Part shown: positions 46,401-57,707 of the stretch, one piece after another | Layout of the letters: each line of letters opens with the position of its first letter | How positions within the stretch are numbered: the first letter of the stretch is position 1 | Source: Carya illinoinensis | Taxonomy: Eukaryota > Streptophyta > Magnoliopsida > Fagales > Juglandaceae | DNA length: 64,000 bases | Assembly: GCF_018687715.1 (NCBI RefSeq) | Contig: NC_056765.1 | Location: 868,001 to 932,000 of the forward strand | Direction of reading: 5' to 3' | Program-made: the position numbers and the translations under genes | The notes under the pieces: model-generated | Database searches by the model: none | What the model saw: the letters and a program-made list of their open reading frames with translations, nothing else | Told to the model about the DNA's origin: nothing

Positions 46401-49400
46401 TCACTGTATCGAGGATCTCTTCCAACCATCTGTACAACTTCTTGATCACTCTCCATTCCCATGGCCTTCATGATCACCAAAATAGGAATCTGCAGAAGGT
46501 TTTGAAATTTTAAAAAATAGCAAAGCCTAATCTTACAACAAGAAATGAGAGAAGCAAAAACGAGATTAGATTGGAAAGGGGTAAGAAGAAAGAAAAATGG
46601 TGGTCATATGAATACCTTGTTTACAAACTGATTTAAATGTAAATACATCTTCCCTTTTTCCATCAAAATAACAGTTTTGCTTTTTCGTTCCTCAGTACTG
46701 CTTGTCACAGATGCATTTATGCTGAGGAACCACAAATAGATCATCAGTAATTTTTTAACATAGTCAAACAAAATATTGGAAGAAAACAAAGGTCAAACAC
46801 TTTTTTTATATCACCCCTCGAGGAATGGTGCATGTGCCTCAATCATTGCATGATCATATCACATTTATCTTAAAAAAACTTCTTCAAAAAACAAAATTTG
46901 ATAACGAATACAATAATAAAATCTCTTTTAAAGTCAAAGTCACTAGACAGAAACATATATGTAAGTTTCAAGAAGCAAAAAGCACAGTATGATTAATAAA
47001 GTTAAGAGTGGTATTATGGTACGGACGTTTACATATCAAAAGAAAGAGAAAAAAAGACCAGCCAGAAGTTTATATGGCACTTCAATTCAAAGAATAAAAT
47101 ACTTTATAAATTATTTGTCGAGATATTAGATTCATATCTTGGATCAAAAAATAGGGAAGCCATTATCTGCCTTACACTTCCTCTTGCTCAACTCCTTCAG
47201 TATGTTTTTTCATCTCTACAACTTATCAAAAATGTTTTTTCATCTCTACACTCTTTTTCCAACTAGTTCTTCCTAACACCTTCCTCTCACACTAGAGTAT
47301 AGAATCTTCTTACCAGTCCTTACCTAACATTTTGTGTTAGAACTGCCAAAAACAATCATATATCTTGTGCTCAACTTGCTAAGAAGACATGCTCTGTCTT
47401 TCTAAAATTAACTAGAATTATTTTTAACTTCTGCCACCAGCATTTAAAGTTTTTTTTTTTTTTATATAGTTAATAAGAGTGTTATTACCATAAATAGGCA
47501 TAGCCCAAGTACACAAGAAGTATACAAGAGGAAATACCTACATACAGCAGTAGCATTTAAAGTTAGCATCTGAATGACTCAATTCATGCTGATCCAATTG
47601 ACAGACTAACCAGATCACTTAATAGCACCAAAAGATAATGAGAGAACAACAATCATGTTAAGCAAGAGGAACACAGAATGAAGTGGAAAAGGCTGTCATA
47701 AAAAAGCAATAAGAAATACTTACTTTCCCTTCTTGTCAGTATCAATAATAATCCTATTCTTTGATAGCTGTTCCTGTATCAACATCACCTGGAGATGACT
47801 GGTAATGTCATGAAATGCTAAAAACTGGAAACTACTCAGAAAGAAAATTGGAACAGAATAATGTTCATTTAAAATGGAGTACATAAGTACTAAAAAAAAG
47901 CCATCATCACTATAACATTAGATAGCAAGACCATACAAAGTTCAGCAAATGCGATGGATGAAAATAGCATAAACCAGATGCCCAGACAAGTATATGGGCA
48001 CCATACACTGGGATCAAAATCAAAATTTACAGCAAATGTTAATGAAAGTCCTTGTGCGCCAAACTTGTATCTTACTGGGGTTCATTCCTTCTAGCACACT
48101 ATCACATTTGGTCTATTTTTTCAGTAAACAATATTTTATAAATAAGAAGGATAGGCCAGAGCCCAAGAAGATAGGACATATACAAGAGCAATGCCTAGGC
48201 GTGATGTTCTAGTGATACAAGAAATTCACAAATGTTCATGCCATTAAAAACACTTACAATCAACCAATGGAACAAAGTATACTATCACATTGGGTCCATT
48301 ATACTACACAGTTTTCCATGCTAGAATTGAAAAAGAGTCAAAACATTAAATAATGTTATGCAGACATCAAGAAAAAAGTCCATCCCATGAGAGATGGCGG
48401 ACTAGGGGTTAGGAATGTGAGGATTCTTAATAGGTCTTTACTAGGTAAATGGCTTTGGCGATATAACAATGAGAGGGGAGCTCTATGGAAAGGGGTGATA
48501 GACTTGAAATATGGTTGTGAAACAGGGGGTTGGTGTTCAAAAGAGGGAAGGGGATCCTATGGAGTGGGGTTGTGGAAGTTCATACGGAAAGGATGGGATT
48601 CTTTTGCTAGTAATACTCGATTGAGCTTGAGGGATGGAAGAAGGATACGCTTTTGGAAGGATAGTTGGGTGGGTGACACAGTGTTGCTGGAGGCTTATCC
48701 CGCTATTTACAGTATTGCAAGGGATCCAGATGCCATGGTGGCTGATTTGAGGGTAACTATACAAGGTTCACAAGAGTGGAATATCAGCCTAAATCAGGAG
48801 GTACATGACTGGGAAGTGAACATGCTGGTGGATTTTTTTAACTTATTGTATAACATTCCTGTTGCTGCCACAACTGAAGATGTGATGATTTGGAGACCCT
48901 CTAGGAAAGGAAAATTCACGGTACGCTCGCTTTATGACTCTATTACTGGGCAACAAGGACATTCTTTCCCTTGGAAGAACATTTGGAGGACTAAAGCACC
49001 TACAAAGGCCACCTTTTTTGTGTGGACAGCAGCCTTAGGCAAGATACTGACTAATGATAATCTAAGGAGAAGGGGCCTTGTTATAACGGACTGGTGTTGT
49101 TTGTGTCAAAAGAGTGGGGAAACAGTGGATCATCTACATTTACACTGTGAGTTTGCTAGAGACATATGGAACTATTTTTTCAGCAAGATGGAAATAGCAT
49201 GGGTGATGCCAAGCCGGGTGGTTGATCTTCTAGCATGCTGGAGAGGTATCACTGGGACACCACAGATTGCAGCCATTTGGAAAATGGCCCCTATTTGTAT
49301 TCTTTGGTGTATTTGGAGTGAACGTAATGAGAGACTTTTTGAGGATCATGAACGTTCCTTGGAAGAGTTTAGGAGTTTCTTTTGGAAGACTTTGTTTTTG

Positions 49401-52068
49401 TGGGCTATTGGGTTGGATTTAAATGGGCTTAGTTTTCATGATTTCCTTGTAACAGTTACTAGTTCTTAAAAAGGTGTATGCTTTTGTATACCTCTAGTGT
49501 ACTTGGGCTATGCCTATCCTTTTATCAATGAAATATCATATTACTTATCAAACAAAAAAAATAAAGATCAGAATGAGTTTTAAAATGTTTGCATACAAAC
49601 ATGCAAACATGAGACTTAGAAAAGGTGGATCTATCCCCCTTTTCATCTAAAAGGCCAAGTTGATCAACACTAGGCAGATTCAATTATTTTTTATAGGTAA
49701 TAAAGAACTTTTATTTATAGAAGTAGGCAAAGCCCAAGTACACAGGGAGTATACATGAGAATAGCCTAATTAGAGTTTACAATCAAAAGTAGATGATCAT
49801 GGACATTCAGCCGATGGGTGCCCATAAGAACAAAGTTTTAAAAAAGAAAACTTTTAAGTTCATCCATTTAGGCAGATTCAATAATTCATAGAACCAATTT
49901 TCAACTTTTTGCACTAAAGTACTTTTAACATTGTTGCCTAATGTAATACAAGTCAGAATGGCACCTTCTCTGTCCCTTTGATAATAAAATATCCTCCAGG
50001 ATCAAGGGGACACTCACCTGCAGGCAGCAGACAAATGGGAAAAAAAAAATCATGTAAATGTAAGAACAAAACATGGTAGGAGCACAAAAGAAGGGGGGAG
50101 ACAGAAGTAAATATCTGAATTTTTTAAAACAGACCAAGTCTTGCAAGATCAGCTTCATCTTTTCCATATAAGACACAGCGGCAACTCCGTAACATGATAG
50201 GCATTCTTCCAATAACAACCTCATTCTGCAAGACACAGTTTATGTAATATTCAAATACAGCCACCAAACTTAACTTACAGTTGTTTCTAGAAGTACCTTC
50301 CCCACCAATTGATGTGACCAAACTTGACTTAGAATTTCTAGAAGTACCTTTTCCAATCTTATCTTTTGGGTATGACTTCCTTGAATGTACTCTACACTGA
50401 CCAAAATTGGAGCAGAATACCTTGAATTTGCAACACATCAAAGCAACAAAAAGTTAGCATATAAGCCAGCAGTTCTCAAATAGTTGTATGAACCACAATA
50501 GCTTCATGTCACAGCAATGGTATTATGGTATACTTCCATACACAGAAATCCATGACTAACAATCAAAGAGAAGCCTATTCCATGAACCCAATAGTGTTTA
50601 ACTTTAGGGACTATGTTTCATTATCAACTGCATAGTTTTGTATCTTATTAAAAAATCTGCATGCCTTTGTAGGTTACTAGACAATGACATTCTTTGATGC
50701 TGTTGGGTTAGGAGGGCAAGAAGCAAGTTCTTCAAGAATGAAACCAAAACAGAAATAAATAATAATATAATCATCAAGATCATTATGGGTTATGCTCAAG
50801 ATTCTTTGCATCGTCATTGCAAGATGACACATCATTCCCTTTTCACATTACATCTTCAAAATTCAGCACCATAATGCTAATAGCAGCCCTATGAATAAGA
50901 GAGTAAACTAGATCTAAAATGCAAAATATATGAACATGAAGTGGGCAAATGGACTGTACGTCATATCAGATAACCGGCACATCTGGGGATTAATTTCTTC
51001 GCTTACACCATCCCTTGGCATTGAGGGCTCACCAATTCTAACATCTTTGAACCTGCATAACAAGGGACAGGGGAAAAGACTCAGTTGCAGGAACTGAAAC
51101 TACAAAAAAGCCTCAAAAATTGAATCTTAACACTCCATTTCAAACATGATCTCCAACAGAAATTTCTCACTATAATCAAACAAAATAATTGGCAGCCATT
51201 ACAGTAAGTGATGGCAGAATGCTAAATGGCAGCATCAAGGACATTACTCCTACACCACCGTACTTATCCCTGAACAGCCTCAATTTAGATTTTAGCCACA
51301 ACAAACCAATTAATATCAATGCAACCCCCAAGATTGGGTAACTCACCAGATATAGATACTCGGGTCAACACTGGATGCTATACGATCATTAGCACGGACA
51401 ATCTTCTGGATCCCGTGATTCACAAAGTAATTAAAAGAATCCAAATGTTGTTTCACCAGTCCTCTCACCTACAATTCTCAGAATACCATTCTAATAGTTA
51501 TACCCACGTATAAACTACAATACACGCGCATATGTTTATAATATATGTATATATGCATATAGTTTTCTTAATATGAGTAAAATCTTATACGTAATAAATT
51601 TCCTATATATATCGCGCACACGCACGATACAATATTACTCATACATGATATTAGTTTTTAATATGCATTACGAAAATTCATATTTGTATCTGCACAGACA
51701 CAGCGAAACTCCAGGGGAGTGTACACAGACATATACATGCGTATATATGCATACAGGCCTACCTAAGTGCATATGTAATACCTTTAGGAACTCGGGAACA
51801 AGCTTGTATTTGTCAACAGCGGACTTGATAGGGGCGGCGAGGAATTGCTTTTCGACGCCATAATAATCGGGCAGCTGCTTCCCAACGCTGAACCATTTTT
51901 TTGCCGGTCACGCAAATTATCAAAAATAGATGCAAATCGAAAATCGAAAAAATACCCGACAACTCGTAGTAACCAAAACCGTGAAAATGGAATCGAACAA
52001 ACAACAAAAATGGCGTACTCTTTGTTTTGCTTCGTATGCTCTTCCAAGGAATCCTGCTTGAGGCCCAT
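19471..52068 (-). CDS. NRPC2: RNA polymerase III subunit 2 (RPC2), 38 exons
   Basis: Second-largest subunit of Pol III, which makes tRNA and 5S rRNA in the nucleus. Exons: 52019-52068, 51782-51887, 51347-51468, 50960-51052, 50348-50420, 50135-50225, 49965-50017, 47724-47788, 46616-46721, 46379-46489, 45481-45543, 44544-44582, 44257-44307, 44069-44167, 42163-42222, 41968-42060, 35259-35360, 34225-34335, 33957-34073, 28811-28927, 28651-28731, 27298-27402, 27145-27225, 26918-27049, 26737-26781, 25851-25928, 25644-25783, 25427-25517, 24948-25072, 24732-24867, 24512-24642, 23690-23815, 23549-23604, 22902-22972, 21261-21345, 21073-21176, 20441-20569, 19471-19521. All phases join: 3489 nt, 1162 aa, about the family length. 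Motifs: [20 protein letters not shown] (from 497), [14 protein letters not shown] (about 768), [12 protein letters not shown] (about 914) and a C-terminal zinc finger CRVC...CSSC (1105 on). Intron 25 has a GC donor. Introns carry many L1s, yet no exon is damaged. Exons 1 and 38 are placed by phase and homology. Confidence 0.95.
21456..21477 (-). mobile_element. L1 tail-only insertion
   Basis: Only a T-run plus ataagta, the reversed last bases of the local L1 family, flanked by aaacataaa at 21447-21455 and 21478-21486. Confidence 0.6.
21815..22500 (-). mobile_element. 5'-truncated, decayed L1 fragment in an NRPC2 intron
   Basis: Reverse reading at about 22264-22300 gives [12 protein letters not shown], the zinc-binding part of the zf-RVT domain that follows plant L1 reverse transcriptase. 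The 3' end (aacctaagtatactggggg reversed) lies near 21860. Several stops break the frame. It is more diverged than the other copies. Confidence 0.65.
25131..25184 (+). mobile_element. 54-bp L1 3'-end insertion
   Basis: Holds cttgggctatgtctattc, gaataaaat and a terminal A-run. It is flanked by aagtattcaaagaataa (25114-25130) and aagtattcatagaataa (25185-25201), a 17-bp target duplication with one mismatch. Confidence 0.85.
25220..25287 (-). mobile_element. 68-bp L1 3'-end insertion, opposite strand
   Basis: A T-run at the left and ggcaaaagcccaagtataca at the right (L1 end reversed). A perfect 20-bp target duplication aatttttccgataagtataa lies at 25200-25219 and 25288-25307. It abuts the previous insertion. 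Confidence 0.88.
26058..26152 (-). mobile_element. tRNA-derived SINE in NRPC2 intron 25
   Basis: The 95-bp body ends in an A-run on the minus strand. On that strand it has a box A-like TGGCCTGATTGGCATAA and a box B-like GAGTTCGAAACCC, the internal Pol III promoter of tRNA-type SINEs. Perfect 15-bp target duplications (atatgaggggttgtt) lie at 26043-26057 and 26153-26167. Confidence 0.85.
26246..26278. mobile_element. 33-bp tail-like insertion with target duplication
   Basis: Flanked by tccataggaaagtgaa at 26230-26245 and 26279-26294 (perfect 16 bp). The body is a degenerate TTTA run plus atcagtaaataag, resembling the reversed L1 end. Confidence 0.65.
26849..26862 (-). mobile_element. 14-nt L1 tail-only insertion
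   Basis: The body gtttttgataagta sits between perfect 19-bp repeats acattgaaatgcagaattt (26830-26848 and 26863-26881). The body matches only the last bases and A-tail of the local L1s, reversed. Confidence 0.75.
27489..27595 (+). mobile_element. 107-bp L1 3'-end insertion
   Basis: Contains gtatacctcctgtgtacttg and attaataaaatg with a terminal A-run. Target duplications are aagtaatgaaata (27476-27488) and aagtaattaaata (27596-27608), one mismatch. Confidence 0.8.
27711..27722 (-). mobile_element. 12-nt L1 tail-only insertion
   Basis: The body ttttttttataa lies between perfect 20-bp direct repeats gcaaaacaaaagtagattat (27691-27710 and 27723-27742). Confidence 0.75.
29070..29480 (+). mobile_element. 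L1 ORF2 fragment (reverse transcriptase thumb region)
   Basis: Translates as ...[20 protein letters not shown] and [14 protein letters not shown], matching the segment after the reverse transcriptase core in the other L1 copies, then decays with stops. It is separate from the longer L1 that starts downstream. Confidence 0.75.
29559..33848 (+). mobile_element. Decayed L1 LINE in NRPC2 intron 19
   Basis: In order: the end of ORF1 (29559-30053, ending [14 protein letters not shown]); endonuclease (from about 30093: [33 protein letters not shown]); reverse transcriptase pieces ([20 protein letters not shown] at about 31650, [13 protein letters not shown] at 31860, [13 protein letters not shown] at 32035, [13 protein letters not shown] at 32185 with a catalytic ADD); zf-RVT; and a 3' end with tacttgggctttgcctac before an A-rich tail. 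Multiple stops and frameshifts, so it is inactive. A short insertion duplicating ccctaatatt disrupts the endonuclease at about 30425-30464. The 5' part is missing. Confidence 0.9.
35406..35423 (-). mobile_element. Very short L1 tail-like insertion
   Basis: tttttttataagt between aaggacac at 35398-35405 and 35424-35431. The duplication is only 8 bp, so this is weaker than the other tail-only cases. Confidence 0.5.
35940..41489 (-). mobile_element. Near full-length L1 LINE with target-site duplication
   Basis: The 5.55-kb element lies in NRPC2 intron 16, in the same direction as the gene. Perfect 13-bp duplications tttgactgaatat lie at 35927-35939 and 41490-41502. ORF1 (from 41377) is broken by frameshifts. 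ORF2 starts [15 protein letters not shown] at 39638: endonuclease ([19 protein letters not shown]), then reverse transcriptase ([48 protein letters not shown]), then zf-RVT ([20 protein letters not shown]). ORF2 stays in one frame from 39638 to 36711, interrupted by in-frame stops at about 39060, 37302 and 36711. A frameshift follows near 36580. Few lesions and exact duplications suggest a fairly recent insertion, now inactive. Confidence 0.93.
44490..44528. repeat. (CA/CG)n-rich tract
   Basis: Alternating cacgcaca units close to NRPC2 exon 12, in an intron. Confidence 0.7.
47452..47551 (-). mobile_element. 100-bp L1 3'-end insertion
   Basis: A T-run, then ggcatagcccaagtacacaa (L1 end reversed). 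Perfect 13-bp duplications agcatttaaagtt lie at 47439-47451 and 47552-47564. Confidence 0.85.
48114..48280 (-). mobile_element. 167-bp L1 3'-end insertion
   Basis: Contains ggataggccagagcccaag with a T-run at the left. Direct repeats actatcacatttggtc (48098-48113) and actatcacattgggtc (48281-48296) differ at one base. Confidence 0.78.
48373..49560 (+). mobile_element. 5'-truncated L1 with intact ORF2 C-terminus, NRPC2 intron 7
   Basis: An open frame of 360 aa (48387-49469) starts within ORF2: [20 protein letters not shown], then the complete zf-RVT domain ([40 protein letters not shown]) and the conserved C-terminal [17 protein letters not shown]. It is followed by the L1 3' end (gtgtacttgggctatgccta) and A-rich tail. 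No stop interrupts it, so it is likely the youngest sizeable copy here. It lies antisense to NRPC2. I could not identify target duplications. Confidence 0.88.
49685..49868 (-). mobile_element. 184-bp L1 3'-end insertion near NRPC2 exon 7
   Basis: A T-run followed by taggcaaagcccaagtacac (L1 end reversed). 14-bp direct repeats taggcagattcaat start at 49671 and 49869. The element ends about 96 bases from exon 7. Confidence 0.85.
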
Positions 52069-53297
52069 GGTTGATGATTACACTTCGCGGCGGTGTGAAA
52101 ATTTATTGCAGACGAACGCGCTCAGGACACAAGGCCAGCCTACAATTCGCTTATTCGTGTTTAAACTTTTAACAAAAGAGATTTAACCCCCTTTTAAACC
52201 CCCACTCGGTTTTGGCCGTTTTGGGTTTAGAATCGTAAAAATTATTTAGTCTTAAAAATTCATTGATGCATATATTAAAATACTTTTTCATTTTAAATAA
52301 ATTAAAATATAGAAAAATTTGAATAAAATAAAGAATAATATTACCTACAGTCACTTTTGTATTCTTTCTACGTAGTCTATTAATGTGATTGGCCGCATTA
52401 ATTTTTTTTAATACATAACAAATCACATCAGTAAAATGCACGTAAAATTTTTGTTTCAGTAAACTTTTGCCTTGTCCATAATGATTTCTTATTCCATAAA
52501 AGGGAGGCAATTTGCGACTTATCGAGAATAATAATTTGTACAAATCTCAAATATATAAATCTCGTGTAAGTCTTTTGTTTAAAAAAAAAAAAAAAAAAAG
52601 GCTACCACCTTGAAAAGTATTAAAATAATTAAATTTATTCAGTTCTTCTACGGGCAGGATATTTCGCACAGGGATTGCGCAGGGATGAGTTTTCAATTCC
52701 ACAACAACTACAACTAATGAAATAAAAAAAGAAAATAAAACAAAAATGACTATTTGACCCACACGAACTGAACTGAGACTGGCGGGAAGGTTGAAATGCA
52801 AAACACGACCAGAGACGAAATGCAACCCATTTGACCAGAGACGAACAGCAACCCATTTCCTATTCTATCTCCTTAGCAAACCAAAATAGAAATCACCATT
52901 CCTCGAGATAGATAAAAAGACATATGGTGTTTCTTCCCTTTTCTATTATACAGAACATATTACCTCCCTTTCTCCTAAAAACAAAATCCTTGTATTCATG
53001 GTGCAGACTCCTATTCATTGCTTGAAAAGCTACTAACAAGCAATAGAATACACCCAGTCTAAAGAAGAAATTGCACAACAAGAAGATTAGACATCATAAT
53101 TCAGATATTCTGTTAAAATCAAAGATCCCACAGAGAGAGAGAGAGAGTACACGACAGAAACTAAATTTTCTCCGAGCCAAAACTATGACAGAAACTGAAA
53201 TAGACAAACAAGGCAGGTCATAATTTAGGAAAAATTGTTCATAATCCAGACCCAACTTGAACTAACTTTGACCCCTTCGGTCAAGAACAAACAGAAT

Positions 53298-53339
<42 letters not shown>

Positions 53340-54147
53340 CTTTGCGGGATCGAGTTGGCTCTCGAGCTCTCAGGATTGAGATGGCTCTCTGGCTCTCGCT
53401 TAGAGTTTCTGGGTTCATAAACCCATCTTGGGTCACTTCGGAGATGGAGGACAATGAGAATGGAGAAGGGAGATGCAGCCGTTTCTGAAACCGATATCGG
53501 GTCTGGGGAATAACCAGATATGGAGGAGGGAGATGGAGGAGTTGGAGGAGAATATCTGAATGGAGGGAGATGGAGGAGGAAACTGAATGGATCGTTCGTA
53601 CGAAACGCACCGTTTCATTTTCCACGTAGACGTTCTTGCGCGATTCTTGCGCGAACTCTCCTGCAGATATCATTTTCCAATTTTATTTTGGTGGGGTCTA
53701 TCTTTATACAAAGGACTCATACGTACTTGTTCACTAAAGGTTGTACCTAACGTTACTCTGGTACAAATTCCTTACATGTTCCATCGTAATGTCCCAACCT
53801 TGAAAATTTAAACATGTCAATTTCATTGCCTACGATTTAGTGAGAATTACTAACAAAATGATTCCTTGAAATCTCCCTGTTTGATGTAGGATAAAATATA
53901 TCCCACATTTATAATGCAAAATCCACAGGACCACAACTCTTCATCAAATATAATTGTCATAGCAAGAAAATACAAAAATTACATGTTTATAACTCTAAAA
54001 GCAATGAAACAAATGCGTAAATTGTGTGATGTGACAAAAACAGCTAACTCTTCCAATTTAACGCTTTAACATCATACTTGAGATCCTTGAAATGTATTTG
54101 GTCCTGAAAGTAACTGTATATACACAATGTAGTAGTAATAAAGAGAG
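52069..54147. other. NRPC2 upstream region / choline kinase 3' flank
   Basis: Holds the NRPC2 promoter (near 52070-52200) and AT-rich DNA. Open frames here (for example 53281-53673 minus) cross a GA microsatellite and show no recognisable domain. I see no further gene. Confidence 0.5.
53304..53337. repeat. (GA)n microsatellite
   Basis: About 17 GA units in the intergenic region; a shorter GA run is at 53131-53147. Confidence 0.9.
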
Positions 54148-57100
54148 CTAGGTAGCACAGCTGCCATCAGTCACACTTTCAGAGGAAGCTCCAACAGAGC
54201 CCAATAGAGCAGGCCTCCTTGACCAGTATTGTTGAAACCTCTGTCTTGCATATTCAATGAAAGCGAAGTCGATTTCATTCACATGTTCCTGAACAAGAAA
54301 ACATGAGATGAAACTAAATGCGCTTGCAAAAACCGAATGCATGTAAATTTCTCCCCAGCATTTTCCCATAACTTGTATAAATATACCATAAAAATCAACA
54401 ATTGACCCAGATGGCAAAAAAATTTCCAGTGCAAGGCAAGTTTTGGAGGGTCCCCATGGCACTTGGCAGGTTATTAAGAGGCTAGGAATGCCAGTTACGT
54501 GAAACTAGAGGGAAAAAAAAAAGCAACCAAAACTTTAAAGAATAATAGAAATGTAGAAGAAGACCTAAAAATGATATTTATAGAAAAAAAATGATGTTTA
54601 AATAATAATATGCACATGTATTCAAGTGTTAGATATTCAAGTGATAGAACAACTACCCATTCAGCAGCAACAAGAGCCAGACAGATATTTTTAGTGGTCG
54701 AACAACTACCCATTCAGCAGCAATAAGAGCCAATTCTGGTATCAATGGCATGACCCCCTCTAAAGTGAAAAAGTGTTCAAGTTCTAATGATGAAAGCTAA
54801 CATGGGAAGGTCAGAACAGTACCGATATTATTCCCCATAAGCCCCAAAAAAGATGGCTCACTAGAGTATACTTCTCAACATCTTGAAGCAACAGCTCCAC
54901 TTCATTCTCACTACGTTCATTACCTGCATTTGAATGAATGAATTCAGAGGATAGTATAAACATAATGCAAATTCTCAGGCAAAGTATAATTATAGTCACT
55001 AAAACAACTTTTTCATATGAAGAGAAATTGTTCAACAATTACAAGTATTTTTTATAAAGGATGAAATATGAGGATTCAGAGGGAAAGTGAACAGAGACTA
55101 TTGGACTTTTCCTATTGCTGAAATGAAGACTAATGGTAGATATTAATAGTTGTAATAGTGACCATCCTCATTAGAAGTCATAGTAAAGAGGACAGTATCC
55201 TAGCGAAGATATCTTAAGCAAAACTATGGAAGGAAGCACATTGCTATATTACCTGAAAAACTCAAATATGTGCGCACAAATCTTTGACGCTCCTCCAAAC
55301 CTGGCATAAGCCACAGGTAAAGAGAATTCCTTTTTAATCAGAGAAAATAAAGCAAAGCAAAGCAAAACATGAGCAAGAGAAAGGAGAGGGGGGGGAACCA
55401 AACAAATAGAAAAAAATAAAACCAAATGAAAAAGGAAAAAAAAAAATGAAATTTAACAAGTTGCACACCAGGATATTTGTTGAAGTCCAGAATATGAGGT
55501 GTTTCTGTATGATAGTCAGCAGCCATCTCACAAAAATGATTTGCTATGTCAAACGCAACAGGATTATAACTTGCATACTCATAATCCTGATAAGGAGGAT
55601 AAAATTAAAATCAATTATGGCTCATTATATCATAATAAATTATTTGAGCAGTTGGGAAAGAAAATCATCAATTATGTGAAAAAATTAAACCAAATAGTTA
55701 AGTCCATGTTGAATAAAACCGCTTCACCAACCATATATAAAGGTGATGAAATATTCATTTCTTACATGACCAAAAAATTGTTGTTCTGGTCAAAAATTCC
55801 AAAAAGCAAACCGAGTGAATAGATGCTGGCATAGGAGCTGCATGCAGATTTATGGCTCCAGGAAAGATAAATGCACAGCCAGGGATGACAAGTTCCCATT
55901 ATTCATGTTCACATTTTCAATTGAACTGGGGAAAAAAAAAAGCATCCTCTTTAGAAGGATCCCATGACTTCACACATTTTTGGCTTTTGATTTTTGAAGT
56001 TTGAGGATATTGTAGAGTTGAGTTTAAAGAGAGAAAACAGGGAATAAAAAAAAAGAAAAGGAAAATCATAAATCTAGATAACCAGCACAAAGGGGAACTT
56101 ACAATGATGGTTATAGAATTGGTCTCTTCATCAATCATTATGTTGCCATACTGCAAATCATTGTGGCAAAAACCTATACATTGATAAGCCTGTGAAAACT
56201 CCTCCTCCAATATAGGGATCTCCTCCTCTATGTTATCCAAACAAAAGGCTTCAGCTTCTTCAGGGAGAGACAAACTCTTAGCCACACGAAGCCAATTTCT
56301 GAAGCAATGTAAAAAAAATAAAAAAAATAAATAAATTATTGCATCTAGAGTTCATACTGTAGAAGCAACAATGTGCGTGAAAAAATAACCTTCCTTTGAT
56401 GAAGATACATGCAACAGAATCTCCAGCCATCAAAGAAAATAAAAATTATGTACCGCAGGAAGACATACCGTAATCTCTCCCACAGGCGGACATTCTTTTG
56501 GCCTGGCATATCAAGATCATGAAATTCCTTCATTTTAGACGCTATAAGAGAAGATATTTCTGTGTCACGAAGATCAGATGCTGATAGTGTCTGAAAATCA
56601 CAAATACAGAAGACTGAAAACATAAATTTGATGAAGGGAATATTAATGTTTTCTTTTGTATACTTCCTGTGTCCATAGGCATAGGCTTCGCCTATACATT
56701 CATTTCTAATAAAATTACTTCTTACTTATCAAAAATAATAATAATAATGTTTCAATTTGTACAAAGAACAAAGCAGTTTCTTATTGACCGACTTAAGAAA
56801 AGAAAAAGATAGGTGAACCACCAAAAACTGTTACTTCCACAGAAGAAAAAAGAGTGCCCACGATAGGCATGTTATTTTAATAATCATGGGAGACTTGATC
56901 TACCAATGTCTCGTTCCCTCTTATTTATCTTCAGATGGATATGCAAATTCGGATCTTAAATCTTAATGCAAGAACTGTATTATTATTTTTTACATATCAG
57001 TCCAATAAGAGCATTACACTCCTGGACGAAATTTCAAATACATAATAACTTATACTAGAAGTTGAATGAAGCAAGAGCCTCTATACAGTTAGTTAAAACA

Positions 57101-57707
57101 AAATAGAAACTGGGAATATCTAATGCGAATAATGCTACTTATCATCCCAATTCTTATCATCTGATGATGTGACATTAGATGATTAGAAATTATTTATTAT
57201 ATTTCACTTGTGAACCTATTATCTAATGCCACATCATGGCATAATGAGAGGATGATGAGAGAAGTGGTGATGAATAGATTTTTTCTATCTAATGCATTTC
57301 CAGAACTTTCAGAATTGAGAAGAATGGGGTTAAGAAAATTGAAAATATAATACCCGAGCATGGATGAACTCTTCAATACGCCCATTCGGGAACCGACCAA
57401 GAAGACGAGGTCCCTGCCCATGCTTTGACATGAATTCAAATGTCCGGATCTCATCATCTCGGTCAAAGAACACTTCCACACCCTCCCCATAGATCCTAAA
57501 AATAACTTTTCTTGATACATCCTCCGTCTTCGTGGGCCACTTTATCTGGAAAACCTGATTCGTCATTGCACCCTTAAGACGGATAACCTGCAGCTCATTT
57601 GGGTCAAGTACATCCCCCCAATTGGCAGCCAATGATTTTAAAATCTCCACTGCTTCTCCTGGTAGTCGATGTTCTGTGTTGTCTAAGGCATTTTCTACAG
57701 CTCCCAT
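54148..57707 (-). CDS. CK: Choline kinase
   Basis: ATP-dependent phosphorylation of choline to phosphocholine, the first step of the cytosolic CDP-choline route to phosphatidylcholine. Coding exons: 57354-57707, 56469-56590, 56103-56298, 55469-55586, 55253-55300, 54823-54923, 54148-54288; all GT-AG, joining into 359 aa. It starts [10 protein letters not shown]. It has [12 protein letters not shown] (the nucleotide-binding N-lobe), the Brenner catalytic motif [10 protein letters not shown] (His204, Asp206) and the choline kinase motif beginning [18 protein letters not shown] (Asp225), all intact. Arabidopsis CK1 is about the same length. An in-frame upstream extension without ATG was rejected as the start. 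An ethanolamine kinase is less likely given the overall match to plant CK, but substrate preference cannot be proven from sequence. Confidence 0.92.
56652..56736 (+). mobile_element. L1 3'-end insertion in choline kinase intron 1
   Basis: Contains gtatacttcctgtgtccata, ggcttcgcctat and a terminal acttatcaaaaat. Flanks aatattaatgttt and aataataatgttt differ at one base. It is antisense to the gene. Confidence 0.7.
57125..57290. repeat. MITE-like inverted-repeat element in choline kinase intron 1
   Basis: The left half (ctacttatcatcccaattc ... gatgtgacattag) is roughly repeated in inverse orientation on the right (ctaatgccacatcat ... gatgaatag). It has about 165 bp and no coding capacity. Confidence 0.6.

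Noticed and set aside
53281..53673. 130-aa minus-strand frame upstream of NRPC2
   Set aside because: Runs into a GA microsatellite (Leu-Ser repeat), with no recognisable domain and no splice context.
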